Origin: Cohnella sp. GbtcB17
GTDB lineage: Bacteria; Bacillota; Bacilli; Paenibacillales; Paenibacillaceae
Assembly (NCBI RefSeq): GCF_019091135.1
Contig: NZ_JAGXJW010000002.1
Span: 62,001-126,000, forward strand
Direction: 5' to 3'
Length of the DNA stretch: 64,000 nucleotides
The notes under the pieces were generated by a model. The model worked only from the letters and a program-made list of their open reading frames with translations, made no database searches and had not been told where the DNA came from. Both the position numbers and the translations under genes were made by a program. Positions 25,018-34,600 of the stretch are shown one piece after another. The first letter of the stretch is position 1, and every line of letters begins with the position of its first letter.

Positions 25018-26400
25018 TCAATCGATCGCCGAGAGCAGGTCGTTCAGCGACTCGGCCATCGACGGATGCGTAAAGATCGTATCGCGGAGCGCCGTGTAAG
25101 GCTCGCCGGTCTTCATGAATTGCGAGACGATGTTCACGACCTCGCTGGACTCAGCGGCGAATAATGTAACGCCGAGCAACCGATCGGTATCCGCGTCGAC
25201 GAAGGCCTTCATCAGGCCTTCGGTCTGCCTGAGCTGGCGAGCGCGCGGCGAAGCGGAGGCCGGGAGCGCGGCCGTCTTCACCCGGTGCCCGGCGCGCAGC
25301 GCCTCGGACTCCGTCATGCCGACCTGGGACAGCGGCGGGTCGATAAACACCGAGTACGGCACGTAATGCCGATCCTTCGTCGAGCGCCCGCCGTCGCCGA
25401 ACAGCGCATCTCTTACGATCCGGTAATCGTCGAGGGAGATATAAGTAAATTGCGGACCGCCGTTGACGTCCCCTAGCGCCCAGATGTGCGGGACATTCGT
25501 CCGCAGCCGCTCGTCGACCTTGATGAAGCCGCGCTCGTTCAACTCGACGCCGGCGGCTTTGAGATTTAAGCCCTCGGTATTGGCCGTACGGCCCGCGGCG
25601 ATCAGAATCGCGTCCGCCGCCAGCTCCGACTTGCCGGCCGGGGACGACAAATGCAGCGTCGAAGCATCGCTGCCGTCATCAATCCGTTCTACGCCCGTAT
25701 CCAGAACAATGCGGATTCCTTTTTTCTCCAGCGTCTTCCGCACTTCGTCCGCGATGTCCCGATCTTCGCGCGGCATGAACCGGGCGCCCCGCTCGATCAC
25801 CGTCACCTCCGAGCCGAAGCCGGCATAGATCGAAGCGAACTCGAGGCCGACATACCCGCCGCCGACGATCGCGAGACGCGCCGGCAAGCGGTCGACCTCA
25901 AGCAGCCCGGTGCTCGTATAAACGCGGCTGCCAGCGATGCCCGGCAGGTCGGGCATGGCCGCCCGCGCGCCCGTATTAATGAAGATCCGGTCGGCTTCGA
26001 CGATCCATGCGCCCTCCTGTGTCTTCACGCGCACCTCGTGCGGATTGAGGAACGACGCCTCGCCGGTGAGCACGGTCGCGCCGGGGCGGCCGTTCACATT
26101 GTCGAAGTTCTTGGCTCTCAGCAGCGAGACGAGCGCATCCTTGTCCCGAACGGCCTGCGCGTATGCTTCCCTGCGCGCCTCCCTGCTCAGCCCCTCCCGC
26201 TGCGACAGCAGCTGAGCGTCGTGAGCAAGCGCCTTCGTCGGAATACAGCCGACGTTGATGCAGGTACCGCCGTACATCAACGGAGACTTCTCCGCGACGA
26301 TGACCTTGAGACCTTGAGCGGCCAGGTAGGGCGCCAGCGTCTTGCCCCCTTTGCCGAATCCGATGATTAGAGCGTCGACCCGCTCTCGTCTGTCCGCCAT
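25018..26400 (-). CDS. RclA-like pyridine nucleotide-disulfide oxidoreductase
   Basis: The 460-aa flavoenzyme has an N-terminal FAD site (LIIGFGKGGKTLAPYLA), the redox-active disulfide in GGTCINVGCIPTK, an NAD(P)H site (LAIVGGGYVGLEFASI), the second FAD motif (WALGDVNGGPQFTY) and a C-terminal dimerisation domain lacking the lipoamide dehydrogenase HAHPT motif (FTHPSMAESLNDL instead). The GFGKGGKTLA opening matches RclA/YkgC, the hypohalous-acid-inducible reductase of enterics. It follows an HxlR regulator gene by 25 bp on the same strand, fitting a redox-stress operon. RclA-type function is inferred from family. Confidence 0.88.
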   Translation of the reverse strand: MADRRERVDALIIGFGKGGKTLAPYLAAQGLKVIVAEKSPLMYGGTCINVGCIPTKALAHDAQLLSQREGLSREARREAYAQAVRDKDALVSLLRAKNFDNVNGRPGATVLTGEASFLNPHEVRVKTQEGAWIVEADRIFINTGARAAMPDLPGIAGSRVYTSTGLLEVDRLPARLAIVGGGYVGLEFASIYAGFGSEVTVIERGARFMPREDRDIADEVRKTLEKKGIRIVLDTGVERIDDGSDASTLHLSSPAGKSELAADAILIAAGRTANTEGLNLKAAGVELNERGFIKVDERLRTNVPHIWALGDVNGGPQFTYISLDDYRIVRDALFGDGGRSTKDRHYVPYSVFIDPPLSQVGMTESEALRAGHRVKTAALPASASPRARQLRQTEGLMKAFVDADTDRLLGVTLFAAESSEVVNIVSQFMKTGEPYTALRDTIFTHPSMAESLNDLLSAID

Positions 26401-26425
26401 CTCGCATCCATCCTTGCTATAGAGA

Positions 26426-26833
26426 TTAGCTGTCCCTTGCTTCGGTCCCCGGTGCCATCGGGTCGCGGACGGTCCGCTTGAAGCTCTCGCCCCAGTCCCG
26501 CATGGCGGAGATGATCGGGCTAAGCGTCCGTCCGAATTCGGTCAGCGAATATTCGACCTTCGGCGGCACCTGGTTGTACACCTCCCGGTGCACGACGCCG
26601 TCCTCCTCGAGCTCCCTCAGCTGCAGCGTGAGCATCCGCTGCGTGATCGTCGGACAGATTCTGCGGAATTCGTTGAACCGCTTAGGCCCGTCCATCAAAT
26701 GATACAGCAGCACGCCCTTCCACTTCCCGCCGATCACGTCCAGCGTGAATTCGACCGGGCAGCCGTCCTCGTCCGGACAAAACCCGTACCCGCTCTTTCG
26801 GTCCCGCACGCCGATCCGCTCCTTCGCCTTCAT
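26426..26833 (-). CDS. HxlR-family transcriptional regulator
   Basis: The 135-aa winged-helix protein shows the HxlR core: CPVEFTLDVIGGKWKGVLLYHL, RFNEFRRICPTITQRMLTLQLRELEEDG, VEYSLTEFGRTL. Two Cys (FCPDEDGC) precede helix 1; in YodB/HypR-type members such Cys sense electrophiles or disulfide stress. ATG 26833 is chosen (AGAAAGGAAG just upstream); a start at 26857 is possible. It lies between a dehydrogenase and an RclA-like gene, all on the minus strand, and probably binds the palindrome at 27985-28003. Confidence 0.92.
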   Translation of the reverse strand: MKAKERIGVRDRKSGYGFCPDEDGCPVEFTLDVIGGKWKGVLLYHLMDGPKRFNEFRRICPTITQRMLTLQLRELEEDGVVHREVYNQVPPKVEYSLTEFGRTLSPIISAMRDWGESFKRTVRDPMAPGTEARDS

Positions 26834-26870
26834 CTTCCTTTCTAATGATAATAGCACTCAACCGCCTCGA

Positions 26871-27947
26871 TTAAAATCCTTCGAGCACGACCTTGCCCAC
26901 CGTACGGCCGGTCTCCAGCATGGCATGCGCCTTGCGGAGGTTGTCGGCGTTGATCGGCGAGAGCGTCTCGCTTGTCGTCGTCCGGACCGCGCCCGCGTCC
27001 ACCAGTCGCGCCACCTCGTTCAGCAGGTTGTGCTGCTCGATCATGTCCGGCGTCCCGTACGTCGAGCGGGTGAACATTAACTCCCATACGAACGCCGCGC
27101 TCTTGTTCTTCAGCAGCGTCAGGTTAAGCAGCTCGTCGGTCTCGACGATCGAGCAGATCTTGCCCTGCGGCGCAATCGCCTCCGCCATGTTCGCCCAGTG
27201 CTTCTCCGTGCTGTTCAGGCAGAGGATGTAGTCGACCTGCTCGAACCCGATCGCCTTCAGCTGCGGCACGAACGACTCGAAGTGGTTGATCACGTGGTCA
27301 GCGCCAAGCTCCCTTGCCCAGTCGGCCGACTCTCGGCGGGAGGCCGTGCCGATAACCTTCAGGCCCGTGAGCTTCGCCAGCTGCGTCGCGATCGACCCGA
27401 CGCCGCCGGCTGCGCCGATGATCAGGATCGTCTTGCCCGCGTTGGCGGCAGGCTCCTTCGAGACGCCGAGCCGGTCGTACAAGCTCTCCCACGCCGTGAT
27501 CGTCGTCAGCGGCAGCGCGGCAGCCTGCGCGAAGTCGAGCGACTTGGGCTTCGCGCCGACGATTCGCTCGTCCACGAGATGGTACTCGCTGTTGCCGCCC
27601 GGCCGTGTGATGCTGCCCGCGTAGTACACTTCATCGCCCGGCTGGAATAGCTCGACCTCGGGCCCGACCTGCTCGATCACGCCTGCCACGTCCCAGCCGA
27701 GAATGCGCGGCGCGGACTCCTCGCGGCTTTTCGGCGAGCGGACCTTGTAGTCCACCGGATTGACCGAGATCGCCCGCACCTTCACGAGCAGATCCCGTCC
27801 CGCCGGCGACGGCTTTTCGATCTCCACATCGATCAGACTTTCCGGATGCTCGATCGGCAGATACTTGTACAGGCCGACGGCCTTCATCGTCGTTTTGTCC
27901 TGTGCGTCCTTCAGGTTGCTTTCGTTCGTTTTGATTTCGTTGGTCAT
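26871..27947 (-). CDS. Zinc-type alcohol dehydrogenase-like / quinone oxidoreductase (MDR family)
   Basis: The 358-aa protein is a medium-chain dehydrogenase/reductase: GroES-like N-terminal half (KVRAISVNPVDYKVRSP, LGWDVAGVIEQVG, GDEVYYAG) and Rossmann half (ILIIGAAGGVGSIATQLAKL). The catalytic-zinc Cys/His pattern of true alcohol dehydrogenases is not seen, so it is probably an NADPH-dependent enone/quinone reductase. The ATG at 27947 has AAAGGAG about 9 nt upstream; the longer open frame runs through the promoter palindrome. It is the first gene of a likely operon with the HxlR regulator and the RclA-like enzyme. Confidence 0.9.
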   Translation of the reverse strand: MTNEIKTNESNLKDAQDKTTMKAVGLYKYLPIEHPESLIDVEIEKPSPAGRDLLVKVRAISVNPVDYKVRSPKSREESAPRILGWDVAGVIEQVGPEVELFQPGDEVYYAGSITRPGGNSEYHLVDERIVGAKPKSLDFAQAAALPLTTITAWESLYDRLGVSKEPAANAGKTILIIGAAGGVGSIATQLAKLTGLKVIGTASRRESADWARELGADHVINHFESFVPQLKAIGFEQVDYILCLNSTEKHWANMAEAIAPQGKICSIVETDELLNLTLLKNKSAAFVWELMFTRSTYGTPDMIEQHNLLNEVARLVDAGAVRTTTSETLSPINADNLRKAHAMLETGRTVGKVVLEGF

Positions 27948-27984
27948 GGTCGATCTCTCCTTTGCGCGGTTGCCGTTGATTCGG

Positions 27985-28003
27985 CTTATATTCGCAATAT
28001 AAG
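27985..28003. promoter_or_regulatory. Operator-like palindrome upstream of the MDR-HxlR-RclA operon
   Basis: CTTATATT-CGC-AATATAAG is a perfect 8-bp inverted repeat with a 3-bp centre, 38 bp upstream of the dehydrogenase start. AT-rich palindromes of this size are typical HxlR operators, so autoregulation by the HxlR gene of the same operon is likely. Confidence 0.65.
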
Positions 28004-28148
28004 ACATACACGGCATTCGCGTAAGTACGCACATTTATGTGGGATAGGCACACGAATGGTACTATATTGTCGTCGAAAACCAGCAATCCATGAGAAACGC
28101 CGTCCTGTCGATCCATGATAAAATGGTGCAAAAAGGAGGCTCGCATAC

Positions 28149-29078
28149 ATGAACGACGTTAACGCCGGCGCATTCGCGCCACGCATCGTTCCGCATCTGT
28201 GGTTCGATCGGGAAGCCAAGGAGGCCGCAGCGTTTTACAGCACCGTATTCCCCGACTCCGCCGTCACGAGTACGACGACGCTGAGGGACACGCCTTCGGG
28301 CGACGCCGATCTCGTATCGTTTACGATCTGGGGCATGCCCTTCATGGCGATCTCCGCCGGCCCGCTCTTCAAGTTCAATCCGTCCGTCTCGTTTATCGTG
28401 AACTTCGATCCGTCGAGAGAGAGCCGCGCGAGAGAGCTGCTCGACGAGACATGGGACAAGCTCGCCGAACACGGTACGGCGCTGATGCCGCTTGGCGAAT
28501 ATCCGTTCAGCGCGCGATTCGGCTGGATCCGGGACAAGTATGGCGTGACCTGGCAGCTTATGCTGACCAATCCAGAAGGGGAGCCTCGTCCGACGATCAT
28601 CCCGTCTCTCATGTTCACCGGCGACAACGCAGGCAGAGCGGAGGAAGCGCGCGAGCTTTACCTGTCCGTATTCGAGCGGTCGCGTCCGGGACAGCTGCGT
28701 CGTTACGGTCCGGGCATGGCGCCGGATAAGGAAGGCACGGTCATGTTCAGCGACTTTATGATAGAAAACACTTGGCTGACCGCGATGGACAGCGCGCACA
28801 ACCACGGATTCACCTTTAACGAGGCGATCTCCCTGCTCGTCCGCTGCGACACGCAGGCTGAGATCGACGCATACTGGAGCGGACTGTCCGCCGATCCCAA
28901 GGCCGAGCAGTGCGGCTGGCTCAAGGAGAAGTTCGGCGTGTCGTGGAAGATCGCGCCCACGTCCATGGACGACATGATGGCCCGCGGGACGCCCGAGCAG
29001 ATCGAGCGCGTGACCGAGGCCTTTATGCCGATGAAAAAGCTCGACATCGCGAAGCTGGAGCAAGCTTTTCGCGGTTAA
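28149..29078 (+). CDS. Double-VOC (PhnB/3-dmu-9_3-mt type) protein
   Basis: The 309-aa protein holds two copies of the PhnB-like vicinal-oxygen-chelate domain. The first is at residues 10-140 (IVPHLWFDREAKEAAAFYST, FGWIRDKYGVTWQLML), the second at 150-280 (IIPSLMFTGDNAGRAEEARE, CGWLKEKFGVSWKIAP). Such domains form beta-alpha-beta-beta-beta barrels; many have lost the metal site and have no known reaction. AAGGAGG lies about 10 nt upstream of the ATG. The tail (MPMKKLDIAKLEQAF) is also typical of the group. The gene is convergent with the GH4 gene. Confidence 0.88.
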   Translation: MNDVNAGAFAPRIVPHLWFDREAKEAAAFYSTVFPDSAVTSTTTLRDTPSGDADLVSFTIWGMPFMAISAGPLFKFNPSVSFIVNFDPSRESRARELLDETWDKLAEHGTALMPLGEYPFSARFGWIRDKYGVTWQLMLTNPEGEPRPTIIPSLMFTGDNAGRAEEARELYLSVFERSRPGQLRRYGPGMAPDKEGTVMFSDFMIENTWLTAMDSAHNHGFTFNEAISLLVRCDTQAEIDAYWSGLSADPKAEQCGWLKEKFGVSWKIAPTSMDDMMARGTPEQIERVTEAFMPMKKLDIAKLEQAFRG

Positions 29079-29114
29079 AGGTCGATGATGCGAGACGCCG
29101 CCCGTCGGGCGCGC

Positions 29115-29160
29115 AATAACAAAAACCGCGAAGCGCCAAGGCTTCGCGGTTTTTGTTATT
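29115..29160. terminator. Bidirectional rho-independent terminator
   Basis: A perfect 20-bp stem (arms 29115-29134 and 29141-29160, core AAAAACCGCGAAGC / GCTTCGCGGTTTTT) with a 6-nt loop separates the convergent VOC and GH4 genes. The GH4 stop codon (29156-29158) lies inside the stem. Confidence 0.95.
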
Positions 29161-30544
29161 CGTACCAATATTTTGGGAGGACCTCCTTTTCCTGCTCCAA
29201 CAGCTCCTTGATGATCATGTCCGCGTCATGAATCGAATTCACGAGCGGATCGGTCATCATCGCCCTGCGCAGCTTGACGAAGCTCCGTTCGGCGACTGCC
29301 TCCGCGGTGAGCTCATGCGTGTCGAGCACGAGCTCCTGCATGCCCCGGATGCCTCTCGGCATCTCTCCCACGGGCAGCGGCTTGATCCCCTCCATGCTCA
29401 CCTCGCTGAGCAGCTCGAGGAACGCGTCGTCGTTCATGTTGGACACCGCCCCGTTGTTCAGCGTGTTAATGAAAAAGCGTTTGCCCAGGTTGCCCACCAT
29501 ATTCTCGATGATATCCGTCGCATGGTCGGGGCCAAACGACTGCATATAACCCGAGATCGGCAGCGCGCCGGACAGGAAGCCGTCCACCTGGCTCCACATC
29601 TCCTCGTGGCGCTTGTACCGTTCGTCCGTCTCCCAGATCGACAGCGGCGGGATCGCGTCCTTCGTCTTCCCATGCCCCTGCCAATAGCGGACGTATTCCT
29701 TGGTGTGCGCCGTGCAGGTCGGGATATGGCCGAATATATCGTAAAGCTGATACGTAATCGAATCGTTGAAGAGCGCTTTGGCGCCCGTATCTCCGCCGTC
29801 GGTTTCCGTAGCGGCCGCTATTCTCATCGTCTCGGCAATCCGAGGTGCGACATCCTTCCCATCGTACTCCGCCTTCAGCAGCCAGGTGAAGTGATTGACG
29901 CCGGCTACCCGGAAGTCGAATCGGCGATCGATGTCCGCGTCGAATTCGCTCCGATCCGCGAGGATGCCTGCCCTGAGTGCGTAGTTCACTTTGACATGCG
30001 GCATATGATGGCCGTCGCACAGCGCGAACGACTTCAGCTTCGGCGCGTAGCGGCTCAGCGCGATGCCATGCACGGTAGACGGGTTGATATAGTTGATGAC
30101 CCAGGCGTCGGGACACAGCTCTTCGATATCCTTGGCGCATGCGAGGATGACCGGCATCTCTCTCATGGCCCTGAAGATGCCGCCCGGTCCGATCGTATCT
30201 CCCGAGCACATGCGTATTCCGTATTTCAACGAAACCTGACAGTCGATCCCCCGGTATTTGACCGTATCCTCGGCGAAGCTGAGCACGACAAAATCGGCGC
30301 CCTTCAGCACTTCTCTCCTGTCCGTAGCGCCTTCTACTTTGAGCGGCACCCCATTTTCCCTGGCTACCGCCTTGGCCAGGTTCACCATCTTGGCCAGCCT
30401 TTCTTCGTCCGTGTCGACCAAGGCAAGCGTCCCGTTGTTCAAGTAAGGGGAGTGTACCATCTGCCAAATCGACTGGCGGCCGAAAAACAGGCTGCCCGCG
30501 CCGAGTACGACGACCTTCGGTTGAAACGCGTTCGAGTCGCTCAC
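29156..30544 (-). CDS. Glycoside hydrolase family 4 (NAD- and metal-dependent glycosidase)
   Basis: The 462-aa enzyme has the GH4 Rossmann start (KVVVLGAGSLFFGRQ), NYINPSTVHGIALSR, the metal-ligand Cys in CDGHHMPHVK and the His in RVAGVNHFTWLL. GH4 enzymes cleave by oxidation-elimination-addition using NAD+ and Mn2+; members act on alpha-galactosides, alpha-glucuronides/galacturonides or 6-phospho-glycosides. It has no signal peptide, so it acts in the cytoplasm. The GTG start has AGGAGG 7 nt upstream. On the minus strand a TATAAT (30579-30574) lacks a -35, fitting activation by the divergent AraC protein. The exact sugar is unknown. Confidence 0.92.
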   Translation of the reverse strand: MSDSNAFQPKVVVLGAGSLFFGRQSIWQMVHSPYLNNGTLALVDTDEERLAKMVNLAKAVARENGVPLKVEGATDRREVLKGADFVVLSFAEDTVKYRGIDCQVSLKYGIRMCSGDTIGPGGIFRAMREMPVILACAKDIEELCPDAWVINYINPSTVHGIALSRYAPKLKSFALCDGHHMPHVKVNYALRAGILADRSEFDADIDRRFDFRVAGVNHFTWLLKAEYDGKDVAPRIAETMRIAAATETDGGDTGAKALFNDSITYQLYDIFGHIPTCTAHTKEYVRYWQGHGKTKDAIPPLSIWETDERYKRHEEMWSQVDGFLSGALPISGYMQSFGPDHATDIIENMVGNLGKRFFINTLNNGAVSNMNDDAFLELLSEVSMEGIKPLPVGEMPRGIRGMQELVLDTHELTAEAVAERSFVKLRRAMMTDPLVNSIHDADMIIKELLEQEKEVLPKYWYE

Positions 30545-30663
30545 GATCGAACCTCCTAGTGGTTGATAGCCTCATTATAGGAGAATGGCCGAAAAGCGGA
30601 ATATGAGGCGGTTTTGCATTCATGTCAAATAGTACGAATAGCGATGGCTCCCAGATTCAATGA

Positions 30664-30669
30664 TATAAT
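30664..30669 (+). promoter_or_regulatory. TATAAT -10 box of the AraC-type gene
   Basis: TATAAT lies 41 bp upstream of the GTG start at 30710. No convincing -35 exists 17 bp away. The GH4 gene has a similar bare TATAAT on the other strand (30579-30574), so both promoters probably need the regulator. Confidence 0.4.
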
Positions 30670-30709
30670 CGCTTAAAGCGCATCATGTCTCTGAGTGGAG
30701 GAATCGTTC

Positions 30710-31549
30710 GTGTCGGACATGAACATTTTTAACGAGCTCTCCGAATTTATCTCGCTCCGTCTGAAGTCCTGCTGGGCGACCGCGCCCGCCGGGGATTGGA
30801 TCGAGCATAAGGCGCATGCCGATTACGATATGTGGTTCGTTCAATCCGGCACCGTGAAGCTTCGCATCGCGGGGATCGAGCATACCGCCCGTCCGGGAGA
30901 CGTCGTTTTCTTTTATCCCCGCATGCCCTACATCGCTTCCTGCGGCGAGGAAGGCTGCCGGTTCATCTACGTCCATTTCGATTACGGCATCGGCGAGCAG
31001 CAGCGCATATTGGACGACTTTCGGCTATCGGGCATTATCGACGCGAATCTAATCCGGGAGGATGCCGGGCTGTACGTCCAAGCCTTCGCGAAATCGGAGC
31101 GGTCGAGCGGCAAGCCGAAGAACCTTCTCTATTTGAAAGCATGCCTGATGGCCGTCATCGCCAAGATCATCGAGCTGCACGGACAAGGCCGGTACGTCGG
31201 CGCCTTTGCGAGCGAGACGTCGCAGAGAAAATCCGGCCGGGATCTGGACGTCCTGCAGCCGATCTTCCGGTACATTGACGACCATATCCACGAACCCGTT
31301 CGCATGAGCGAACTAGCACCCCTTGGCGGCATCTCCGAGAAATACTTCATCTCCTACTTCAAAAAAGCCGTCGGCATCACGCCGGGCCAATATATTTTTC
31401 AGATCAAAATGAACCGGGCGCGCGATTACTTGTACGAAAAGAAATACACGGTTCAGCAAATCGCCGGCTTCCTCGGCTATCCCGATCCGTTTACCTTTTC
31501 GAAGGCGTTCAAGAAGTACTACCACATGCCCCCGTCGAAATTCGATTGA
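30710..31549 (+). CDS. AraC-family transcriptional regulator
   Basis: The 279-aa protein has an N-terminal cupin sugar-sensing domain (ADYDMWFVQSGTVKLRIAG, ARPGDVVFFYPRMPY) and a C-terminal pair of AraC helix-turn-helices (MSELAPLGGISEKYFISYFK, then VQQIAGFLGYPDPFTFSKAF). The open frame begins at 30695, but there GTGGAGGAA acts as the ribosome binding site; GTG 30710 lies 7 nt after it and is preferred. It is divergent from the GH4 glycosidase and likely activates that gene in response to a sugar. Confidence 0.92.
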   Translation: MSDMNIFNELSEFISLRLKSCWATAPAGDWIEHKAHADYDMWFVQSGTVKLRIAGIEHTARPGDVVFFYPRMPYIASCGEEGCRFIYVHFDYGIGEQQRILDDFRLSGIIDANLIREDAGLYVQAFAKSERSSGKPKNLLYLKACLMAVIAKIIELHGQGRYVGAFASETSQRKSGRDLDVLQPIFRYIDDHIHEPVRMSELAPLGGISEKYFISYFKKAVGITPGQYIFQIKMNRARDYLYEKKYTVQQIAGFLGYPDPFTFSKAFKKYYHMPPSKFD

Positions 31550-31625
31550 TCGCGCGAGGCACCCCCGCTTTATCGGTTGCGTGTCGCGTAAGGCAGGGTG
31601 CTCTCGCTGCCATTCGCCGAACAGC

Positions 31626-31664
31626 AAAGAAGTCTCCTCCCCCGAAGGGAAAGAGACTTCTTTT
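31626..31664. terminator. Bidirectional rho-independent terminator
   Basis: AAAGAAGTCTC (31626-31636) and GAGACTTCTTT (31653-31663) form a stem with flanking A/T runs, with CC-rich loop bases between. It lies between the AraC gene (+) and the end of the 4688-codon gene (-), only 6 bp past the latter's stop. Confidence 0.9.
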
Positions 31665-31669
31665 AGCTG

Positions 31670-34600
31670 TCAGGACACTTCGCGTTTTACGATTCGAAGG
31701 ACGATCTTGCCGATCTTCCAATAGCTCTGGAAGTCCTTCATGAAGTTCGAGATCGTGCTGCCCATCATCGAGCGCAGGATGAAAAATCCGATCGCGCCGC
31801 GGTACTCGTCCCATACCGCTCCGAGCGCGTCGTCCCACTCGTAGCCGGTCAGGATGAGCAATGCCGTCGCCTTCATCCAGTCGCCCATCTCGTTCGTGAG
31901 CAGGTCGGCCGACTCGTGCGCGCTGAATCCGGAGCCGCGCAGCGTGCCAAGCGTCACGATGATCGCAGCCTCGTCGTCGCCCAGCGCGCGGCGTTCGACC
32001 GCGGACAGCTCACCGAGGAATGCGGCCTGCTCGTTTTTGCTGATCGCCTTAATGATGTCGTAGATCTGCTTGTTGTTCATCTGCGCGATCTGCAGCGCCT
32101 GGACGATGACGGTGAGCGAGATCTCTCCCGTATTCGCCATCGCCTGCGCGATATCCAGCATCGGTGCCATGCTGCGGATGTAGTCGGGAATCCATTCAGG
32201 GCGAATGCCCGCCTTGAATATCGCCTTCACGATCTCATTCAGATCGGTGAAGCCCCCTTGCTTCAGGTTTTGCGCGATGATCGAATAGTTGTTCGATGCG
32301 CCCGATTGAACGATGGCGACCGCGATGTCCGTAGCGCCAAGCCCAGTCTGCTTCAGATAGGCGACGGACTCCGCGCCGTTATAAGCATACTGTAGATAAT
32401 CCGTCAGCTTGTAGCCGTTGAGGGCGAGCAGCCGCAATTGATCGTTGTTGCTCGGGAACATTCGACTCACGAAGCCAGCCGCATCATAGGCGCTGTAGCC
32501 GAGACGCTTCAGAATGGCTTCCTCTGCGATAGCCCCGCTGAGCTCGTCCATCGCCAGCATGGCGTTCTCGATCGCCAGTCGTCCGAAGCCGTAGCCCGCG
32601 ACCGCCAGCGCGATATCGCTAATGGAGGCGTTCGGCAGTCCCGCGCGCATGATCCGCATCATCGGAAGCGCGCCTGCGGAGCCGCCGCCGTAGCTCTTGT
32701 ACATGAGGAAGTCCGCCATCGCCGCAGGGGTATTGACGCCGAACCGGACGAGCAGTGCGGCCTGTTCCTCAATCGTGCCTTCATTTTTTAGTACGCGGTT
32801 GAAGGATCTATACCGCAAATTCAGGATCGTCGCTCCGTCATAGCCGAGCGCGGCAAGCGTATCGACCAGATAGCGGTCGCCGATCTCCAGCTTGCCGTTG
32901 CGCTGCATCTCTACCGCGAGATCGCTCGCGCTGGCTCCTTGTGCCTTCATACGTGTCAGTAACGCAAGCACCGGGTCGACGCCGTACACTTCGGCGATCT
33001 TGCCGTTAATCTGATCCGGCGAAGCGTCCACATTGATCATCGCATCCTTGGCGCCGAGCGCGTCGAGACCGAACAGCAGCTTGAGCGCCAGCACGATATC
33101 CGACAGCGGGAACTTACCGGACATGTAGCCGGCCATATTCGTCGGATTGCCGGCATAGGCGGCCGGCACCATCTGCTTCAGATACGACAGATTCGTATCG
33201 GCATAGTAGACGGCCGCGATCGCCAGCGCGATATCTCCGGCCTGGTCGTAAGGCTTCAGCAGCTCAGTCGCGCGCGCCGCGTCTACCTGATAACGGTTTT
33301 TGAGCTGGAGCGCGATGTCGGCGAGCGAATTGTTCGTCTGCTTCAGAAAAGCTACCGCGCCTTCCGGCGTCTTCACCCCGTACAGCTCGAGGACGTCCGA
33401 CAGCAAATCGGCCGATGTCGGTCCTTGTCCGCGCGCCTGGTTGACGGCGGCTTCGATCGTTTGCGCCGTATAGACGCCAAGTCCGGACAGAATCGTCTTC
33501 GTCTCCGCCTCCGATTGGGCATAGCCGTTTAGGAGCGCGACCGCGATGTCCGTCGCGCCGTAGCCGGCCTGCCGCAGCATGCCCGCGGCCTCCGCCGCAG
33601 AATCGACGCCAACCGCGCTCAGCACCGCGGCGACGGCGGTACCGGTCAGGCCGTCCGCGCCAGCGGTCAGCACGTAGACGATCGTGGTCGGGTCGAACAG
33701 CGCCGTGCCCGCCAGCACCTCGGCGATCTCGCCCTGTGCCAGGCTATAGTGGCGGCCGAGCGCACCGGCGATATCGGCTAGCGGAATGCCGGCCTGCCAT
33801 AAGAGCCTTACAGCGGCGGACGGATCCGCGATCTCTTCGCCGCCGGCGAGCACCGCGTCCGCATCGGCGGCCGAAGCCGGCGCGTAGACGTCCGCTACGG
33901 CGGTCGCGATCAAGGAGGCGCTGTCGAAGTCCAGCGCCGCGAGCCCGTCGGCGGTCTGCTCGGCGGACAAGCCGTAGTACGAGCGCGAAGCTTCGACGAT
34001 CTCCTTCAGCGAGTAGCCCATCTGCCGCAGGATCGGCGCGCCGTCCTCCAGCTTGACCGCGTCGGCGCCGCGCAGCAGATCTCCCGCGCTCTCCGCGAAC
34101 GGCTTGCCGTAATATTCCAGCACGGCTGCCGTCACTGCGCCCGCCTGGTAAGAAGCGATCGGCAGCAGTGCGCCGAGCGTCTGCCCGGCGGTCAGCCGAT
34201 AATGATCCCGCGCGGCCAGCACCAGATCGTCCAGCGTCAGGTTGGCGGCGCGCAGATCGGGAATGGCCGCTTCGAACGTCGTTGCGCCAAGCCCGTCCAG
34301 CACGGCGACGAGCGTCTCGCTCATCGTCTGCCCGTATACGGAGGCGATCGCCGCGACGACGTCGCTGCCGTCTCCGTCGAAGAAGCCGGACGCGTCGAGC
34401 TGCGCCGCCGTCTGTCCTTGCGTCAGTCCGTAATGCTCGCGACCGACGCGCACGATGCTCCGCAGATCGAAGTTCATCCGCAGCAGGTACGATACCGCAT
34501 TGGCCAACGTGTCCATGCCGCTCGCAGCGAGCGAATCGACGACACTGGCATCGCCGGACGTGCCGTATACGCCCGCCACCGTGGCGACGACCTCCTTGTC

